Positions 59,846-64,000 of a stretch of DNA of 64,000 nucleotides are shown piece by piece (the first letter of the stretch is position 1; every line of letters begins with the position of its first letter). Origin of the DNA: Listeria grayi DSM 20601 (lineage in GTDB: Bacteria; Bacillota; Bacilli; Lactobacillales; Listeriaceae); NCBI RefSeq assembly GCF_000148995.1, contig NZ_GL538352.1, positions 806,001-870,000 on the forward strand, written 5' to 3'. A program made the translations under genes and the position numbers. The notes beneath the pieces are model-generated. The model was not told the origin of the DNA. It saw only the letters and a list, made by a program, of their open reading frames with translations, and did no database searches.

Positions 59846-60705
59846 CAACTACATTTGTATTAGGAAAGATCCCTGTCGCTGAATCCGTTGAAAACTTGAC
59901 AGATTGGATGACAACGAACTTCGCATCCTTCTTCGATTTTTTCCAAACGATCGGGCAGGGACTAATGGACAATATTACGTACTTATTGGGATTGATCCCG
60001 CCGCTCGTATTTATTTTGATCCTTGCCGTATTAGCCTTTTTTATTTCTGGTAAAAAAATCGGCTTGACCGCGTTTGTGATTATTGGGCTATTATTTATTC
60101 GTGACCAAGAATTATGGGACGCACTTGTCAATACGATCACCTTAGTAATCGTCTCCAGTTTAGTTGCGATTATTATTGGTGTTCCCGTAGGTGTCTGGAT
60201 GTCGAAGAGCAAGATCGCAGAAAGTATTATCAAACCGATCTTAGACTTTATGCAGACGATGCCGGGATTTGTATACTTGATTCCAGCCGTCGCCTTTTTC
60301 GGCATTGGAGTTGTTCCAGGTGTATTTGCTTCCGTGATCTTCGCATTACCGCCAACTGTGCGCTTTACGAATCTCGGTATTCGGCAAGTGCCGGTTGAAT
60401 TAGTGGAAGCCTCTGACTCTTACGGAACAACAGGATGGCAAAAGCTGATCAAGGTGGAGTTGCCAATCGCGAAATCAACGATCATGGCGGGAATCAATCA
60501 AACCGTCATGCTGGCATTATCGATGGTAGTTATCGCCTCAATGATCGGTGCACCTGGTTTAGGACGACAAGTACTACAGGCATTGCAACGCGCCCAAGTC
60601 GGAAATGGCTTCGTTGCCGGCGTATCACTTGTTATCTTAGCCATCATCATGGATCGCTTCACACAATATTTCAATACACGCAAACGGAAGACAAAAAACC
60701 AATAA
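59842..60705 (+). CDS. gbuB: Glycine betaine permease GbuB
   Basis: A 287-residue OpuAB/ProW-type permease with a long amphipathic N-terminus and about seven helices. The EAA loop is [22 protein letters not shown]. Its ATG overlaps the gbuA stop by 4 bases. Confidence 0.94.
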   Translation: MTTTFVLGKIPVAESVENLTDWMTTNFASFFDFFQTIGQGLMDNITYLLGLIPPLVFILILAVLAFFISGKKIGLTAFVIIGLLFIRDQELWDALVNTITLVIVSSLVAIIIGVPVGVWMSKSKIAESIIKPILDFMQTMPGFVYLIPAVAFFGIGVVPGVFASVIFALPPTVRFTNLGIRQVPVELVEASDSYGTTGWQKLIKVELPIAKSTIMAGINQTVMLALSMVVIASMIGAPGLGRQVLQALQRAQVGNGFVAGVSLVILAIIMDRFTQYFNTRKRKTKNQ

Positions 60706-60718
60706 GGAGTTTGTTAAA

Positions 60719-61573
60719 ATGAAGAAAATAAAGTTAGCAGTTAGTTTAGTAGCAGCACTAGTTTTAGTGCTGGCAGGTTGTGGTGCTGGGGGAGCATCCT
60801 CTGACAAGAATAAGAAAATCAATTTATCCTATGTGGAATGGGATACAGAAGTTGCTTCGACACACGTTATTGGTAAAGTACTGGAAGACCAAGGCTATAA
60901 AGTGACGTATACCCCACTGGATAATTCTGTTATGTGGCAATCAGTTGCCAACAAAGAATCTGATGCTATGGTAGCAGCATGGCTTCCCAATACACACGCT
61001 GCACAATACAAGAAGTATAAAAGCAAGGTCGATGATCTAGGGGTCAATCTGAAAGGTGCTAAGATCGGCTTGACCGTTCCCGCATATATGAATGTCGATT
61101 CCATTGAAGATCTGAAAAATCAAGCAAATAAAAAGATCACTGGAATCGAACCAGGCGCTGGGGTCGTGAGCGCTGCTGAAAAAGCAACCAAAGATTACCC
61201 GAACCTAAAAGGCTGGGAGGTTGATACCTCATCTTCAGGCGCAATGACCGTTTCATTAGCAAAAGCACTGAAAAACAAACAAGATATCGTTATCACTGGC
61301 TGGTCACCACACTGGATGTTCGCTAAGTATAAACTGAAATATTTAGAAGATCCGAAGAAAAGCTTTGGCGATGCTGAATCGATTCATACCATGGCAAGAC
61401 AAGGTTTGAAAAAAGACGATCCAAAAGCATATAAGATCCTAGATAAATTCAACTGGTCCAAACAAGATATCGAAGACGTCATGCTTGAGATCAATGATGG
61501 TAAAGATCCAAAAGATGCCGCAGCTGATTGGGTCAAGAAACATAAAAAAGAAGTTTCGGAATGGACAAAATAA
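60719..61573 (+). CDS. gbuC: Glycine betaine-binding lipoprotein GbuC
   Basis: A 284-residue lipoprotein with lipobox LAGC (Cys at about residue 21) and an OpuAC domain. Aromatic-cage residues for the quaternary ammonium are visible in SYVEWDTE, MVAAWLPNTHA and TGWSPHWMF. It captures glycine betaine outside the membrane for GbuB/GbuA. A terminator follows. Confidence 0.94.
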   Translation: MKKIKLAVSLVAALVLVLAGCGAGGASSDKNKKINLSYVEWDTEVASTHVIGKVLEDQGYKVTYTPLDNSVMWQSVANKESDAMVAAWLPNTHAAQYKKYKSKVDDLGVNLKGAKIGLTVPAYMNVDSIEDLKNQANKKITGIEPGAGVVSAAEKATKDYPNLKGWEVDTSSSGAMTVSLAKALKNKQDIVITGWSPHWMFAKYKLKYLEDPKKSFGDAESIHTMARQGLKKDDPKAYKILDKFNWSKQDIEDVMLEINDGKDPKDAAADWVKKHKKEVSEWTK

Positions 61574-61580
61574 AGAATAT

Positions 61581-61625
61581 CCGGACAAACGCCTTGCGAA
61601 ATTTACAGGGCGTTTGTTTTTTATA
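61581..61625 (+). terminator. terminator after gbuC
   Basis: ACAAACGCCTTG / CAGGGCGTTTGTTTTTT hairpin with a T6 tail. Confidence 0.92.
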
Positions 61626-61724
61626 GGTAAGAGGGGCTATCTTTACTATTTAACTAGCGAAACTCCCTTATTTCCGCTATCATATGTATATATATATTCA
61701 ATTTCTAGTGGGGAGGAAATTGCA

Positions 61725-64000
61725 ATGAAAGAGACAATAACGGTAAAAAAAGGCGGTTTCTTAAATAAATATCGCACCATCCAACAAGGAATCAATGATG
61801 TGGATGAGGGCGGGACTGTCTATATTGAAAGTGGTGTTTATCAAGAAAGAATAATCTTGGACGGAAAAAATGTGACCTTGGTTGGTCAAGGAAATGTAAC
61901 CGTCACAGGAGAAATAGATTATCCGCTGATCACAACCATTGATACAACACTTTCGTTAAAAGGACTTACGTTTATCCAAAAAGGACACACAAACGCAGTA
62001 TATATAAAAGAAAACTCTAAGGTCAAGATCGATTCATGTACAATCGAAGGTGAGGATCACAAAGACGTCAAAACAACTTATCCAGCGCTATGGGTAGGGC
62101 TGGATAAGTTGTTTTTATTCAAGATTCAACACTGATCGGACATACTTCGAACAGCATTCATCTGCAAGAATCGACGATGCAACTAGAAAACTGCACCATC
62201 AAAGGCTTTGGTATCTATGTCTATCAAAAAGCTAAGCTGACCACAAATGGTCTGAAAATAAGTCATCCCAGCAGTTATGGCGTGTTTGCAAAAGAAGGGC
62301 ATTTCGAGATGCGTGACACTAGAATGACAGGCGGCGGTGTAGCAGCGATCCTGGAAGACGGTAAAGGGGCAATTCATGGGATCACGACCAATCACACTTA
62401 TCGCGATGTTTTTCGCGTCGATCATAGTGAATTGACAGTGACCGATGCTGACATCCAACATTTTTGCGAGATCAAGGATGTCGATGAAAAGGCAAATTAT
62501 CCAGCCGTGTTTGTGAAAAACAATTCCACTGTCACTCTTGAAAAAGTGAATATCCACGATTCTAAGCTAGATGCTATCCAAGTATATCAATCCAGATTAA
62601 AAATAAGTGATAGCCAGATCTCTAACGTATATATGGGGATTTTCATTCGCGAACAAGCCAAAGTCACCCTGGATAAGGTACATATTTCTCAAACTGTTTT
62701 TAACGCCCTGAGCATCGCTGGTAATGCAGAAGTAACTGTCAAAGACTCTCATTTTGATGAATGTGTCATTGGAAAACATGATAAAAACTATCCGGTCGTG
62801 ATTATGCGCGAGCAAGGAAGTTTGCATGTAGAAGGGACGACCATCAGTAATTCCGCGAATGATGCTATTTATATGGCTGAACTTCAAAATGCCGTATTGA
62901 AAGACATGACGATCGATGCCACAGACGTCGGTATCTATGTAGAAAAAACACCGCTCTCCGTTGAAAATATCACCATCAAAAATTGCTTGAAAAACGCGGC
63001 ATTCTTTGTGCAAAGCCCCGTTACTATTACTAACAGCCACATCGAAAGCAACAATCTGCTCAGCAAGCCAGAATATGAACTAGATTCCGAGATCCCTAAG
63101 AGAGTAGATGCGTCGGTTTCCATTATCAATGCTCGAGTTTCCGCGACGAATCTCACTATCAGCGACAAGACGGCATCGATCTCCCTGCAAAAACAAAGCC
63201 GTTTCCAAGGAAACTCCCTTAGACTATCCGGCGGTGTTTTTAATATGGAAAGCGATTTCCAAGCCGAACACCTTATGTTTATCAATTTGGAAAAAGAACC
63301 GATCCATTTTAAATTGTTGCTACATGCAACCGCCAATGTTCAATTCGATAACCCAAATGATTCGATTTCCTATGTTAAAGATCTGACTAGTAAATTGGAA
63401 AGCAACTTGCTAAAGCCGGCACATGCGATTGTGCAACATGATTTTACAGCGAATACAAATCCGGCAGTAAAACCAGTGCCGCCACTGCCGGAAACAAATC
63501 CAGCGCCACCAACAGAACTACCACCTCAAGCATCCTATTCGCTGGCAGGGCCAACTGCTTATAAAGAAACAATGCAACGCTTGTTAAAACAGGCCTCCCT
63601 TTATCAAGTCCGCCTTAGTCAGGGAATAACGCTACCACATAACTGGTCCATGCTTTGGATTGAAAAAGGAATCACGGATGTCATCGATTATGTAGCACAA
63701 ACAAAACAAGCATTTTACGAGTCTAACCTCATTTCCGAAGATAATACTTATCGCTTATCTGAAACCGATCCCTCTCTTTATCTAGAGACCGCAAAAAATG
63801 GCTTACTTTGGATCGACCAGCTTGAAAAGGTTTGGAGCGATACAGCCTTTCTAACAGAAATCACTCGTATCGTGGAAGAAAGAGCGATTATTTTCACCGG
63901 GACAGAAGAAGAAGTACATGCGCTTGCCCAAAACGCTCCCGAACTATACGCAAAAATTGGACATCAAGTGATTTTCGATGATTTTACAGCAACGGACACA
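61725..64000 (+). pseudogene. frameshifted beta-helix protein with degenerate AAA+ domain, incomplete
   Basis: An ATG behind GGGGAGGAAA opens a frame that stops at 62135 after 136 codons. A second frame, open from 62108 to the window end (about 630 codons), continues the same protein. One extra T in the T5 run at 62112-62116 would join them. There is no signal peptide. The N-terminus resembles pectinesterase-like beta-helices (YRTIQQGINDVDEGGTVYIE), followed by about 500 residues of repeating coils (for example YPAVFVKNNSTVTLEKVNIH). A Pro-rich linker lies at about 63461-63530. The last 155 residues follow the CbxX/EccA-type AAA+ pattern (GLLWID for Walker B; NAPELYAKIG), but the Walker A slot reads WIEKGITDVID. 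Pseudogene, phase-variable gene or sequencing error all remain possible. Confidence 0.7.

Noticed and set aside
61683-61699. TA dinucleotide tract before the beta-helix gene as a mobile-element scar
   Set aside because: It is a short A+T-rich promoter-like stretch without flanking repeats or transposase remnants.
62106-62118. Programmed -1 ribosomal frameshift in the beta-helix gene
   Set aside because: The local sequence AAG TTG TTT TTA is a poor slippery heptamer (tRNA-Phe would re-pair on GTT) and I see no obvious downstream pseudoknot. A one-base loss is simpler.

Overview
The window is a low-to-middle G+C Firmicutes chromosome. Gene order (lepA-hemW-hrcA-grpE-dnaK-dnaJ-prmA-rsmE-rpsU-yqeY-phoH-pgpH-ybeY-dgkA-era-recO-glyQS-ppsR-yqxD-dnaG-sigA-trmK-yqfO-cshB-nfo-ppaC, then zur, DUF1189, sod, a class B PBP, asd-dapG-dapA-rnjB, thiT, opuCABCD, bilE, murB) matches from memory the Listeria chromosome, read opposite to its L. 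monocytogenes numbering. Several genes expected from L. monocytogenes are absent and several unfamiliar ones are present, so I infer a Listeria species other than L. monocytogenes, perhaps one of the more divergent ones. No tRNA, rRNA, CRISPR array, transposase or phage gene was seen.

Region by region. 1-14.4 kb: end of lepA, the heat-shock operon behind a CIRCE operator, then ribosome and RNA maintenance genes and the c-di-AMP phosphodiesterase gene pgpH. 14.4-16 kb: a small accessory block (PadR regulator, DUF2812 membrane protein, DUF4352-like membrane protein) between era and recO. 16-30 kb: recO, a glycine T-box in front of glyQS, the macromolecular synthesis genes dnaG-sigA, then trmK, yqfO, cshB, nfo, ppaC and an isochorismatase-like gene. 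30-36.4 kb: TspO-like gene, Fur-family regulator, DUF1189, sod with an unusually long leader, an A+T-rich gene for a small secreted protein, and a class B penicillin-binding protein. 36.5-41.4 kb: asd, dapG, dapA and rnjB. 41.4-45.3 kb: a second DUF4352-like protein, an ABC-F ATPase, a YjbR protein preceded by a fossil gene fragment, and thiT under a TPP riboswitch. 45.4-52.4 kb: opuCABCD, an unrecognised cytosolic protein, and bilEAB on the minus strand. 52.5-58.5 kb: murB, an AI-2E-type permease, GNAT, divergent flavin reductase and ArsR regulator, a catabolite-controlled 6-phospho-beta-glucosidase, and a universal stress protein. 58.5-61.6 kb: gbuABC.

The genes join into themes: protein folding and translation; diaminopimelate and wall synthesis (asd, dapG, dapA, murB, PBP); and osmotic control. 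Three quaternary-amine-type ABC systems (OpuC, BilE, Gbu) lie within 16 kb. Two of their ATPases carry CBS pairs, and the window also encodes PgpH, which degrades c-di-AMP, a ligand reported for the OpuCA CBS module of Listeria.

The most unusual object is at the right edge (61725 to beyond 64000). It is a cytosolic right-handed beta-helix protein, joined through a proline-rich linker to what looks like a CbxX/EccA-type AAA+ domain that has lost its Walker A loop. Its reading frame is broken near 62109-62118, where one extra T in a T5 run would restore it, and it continues out of the window.
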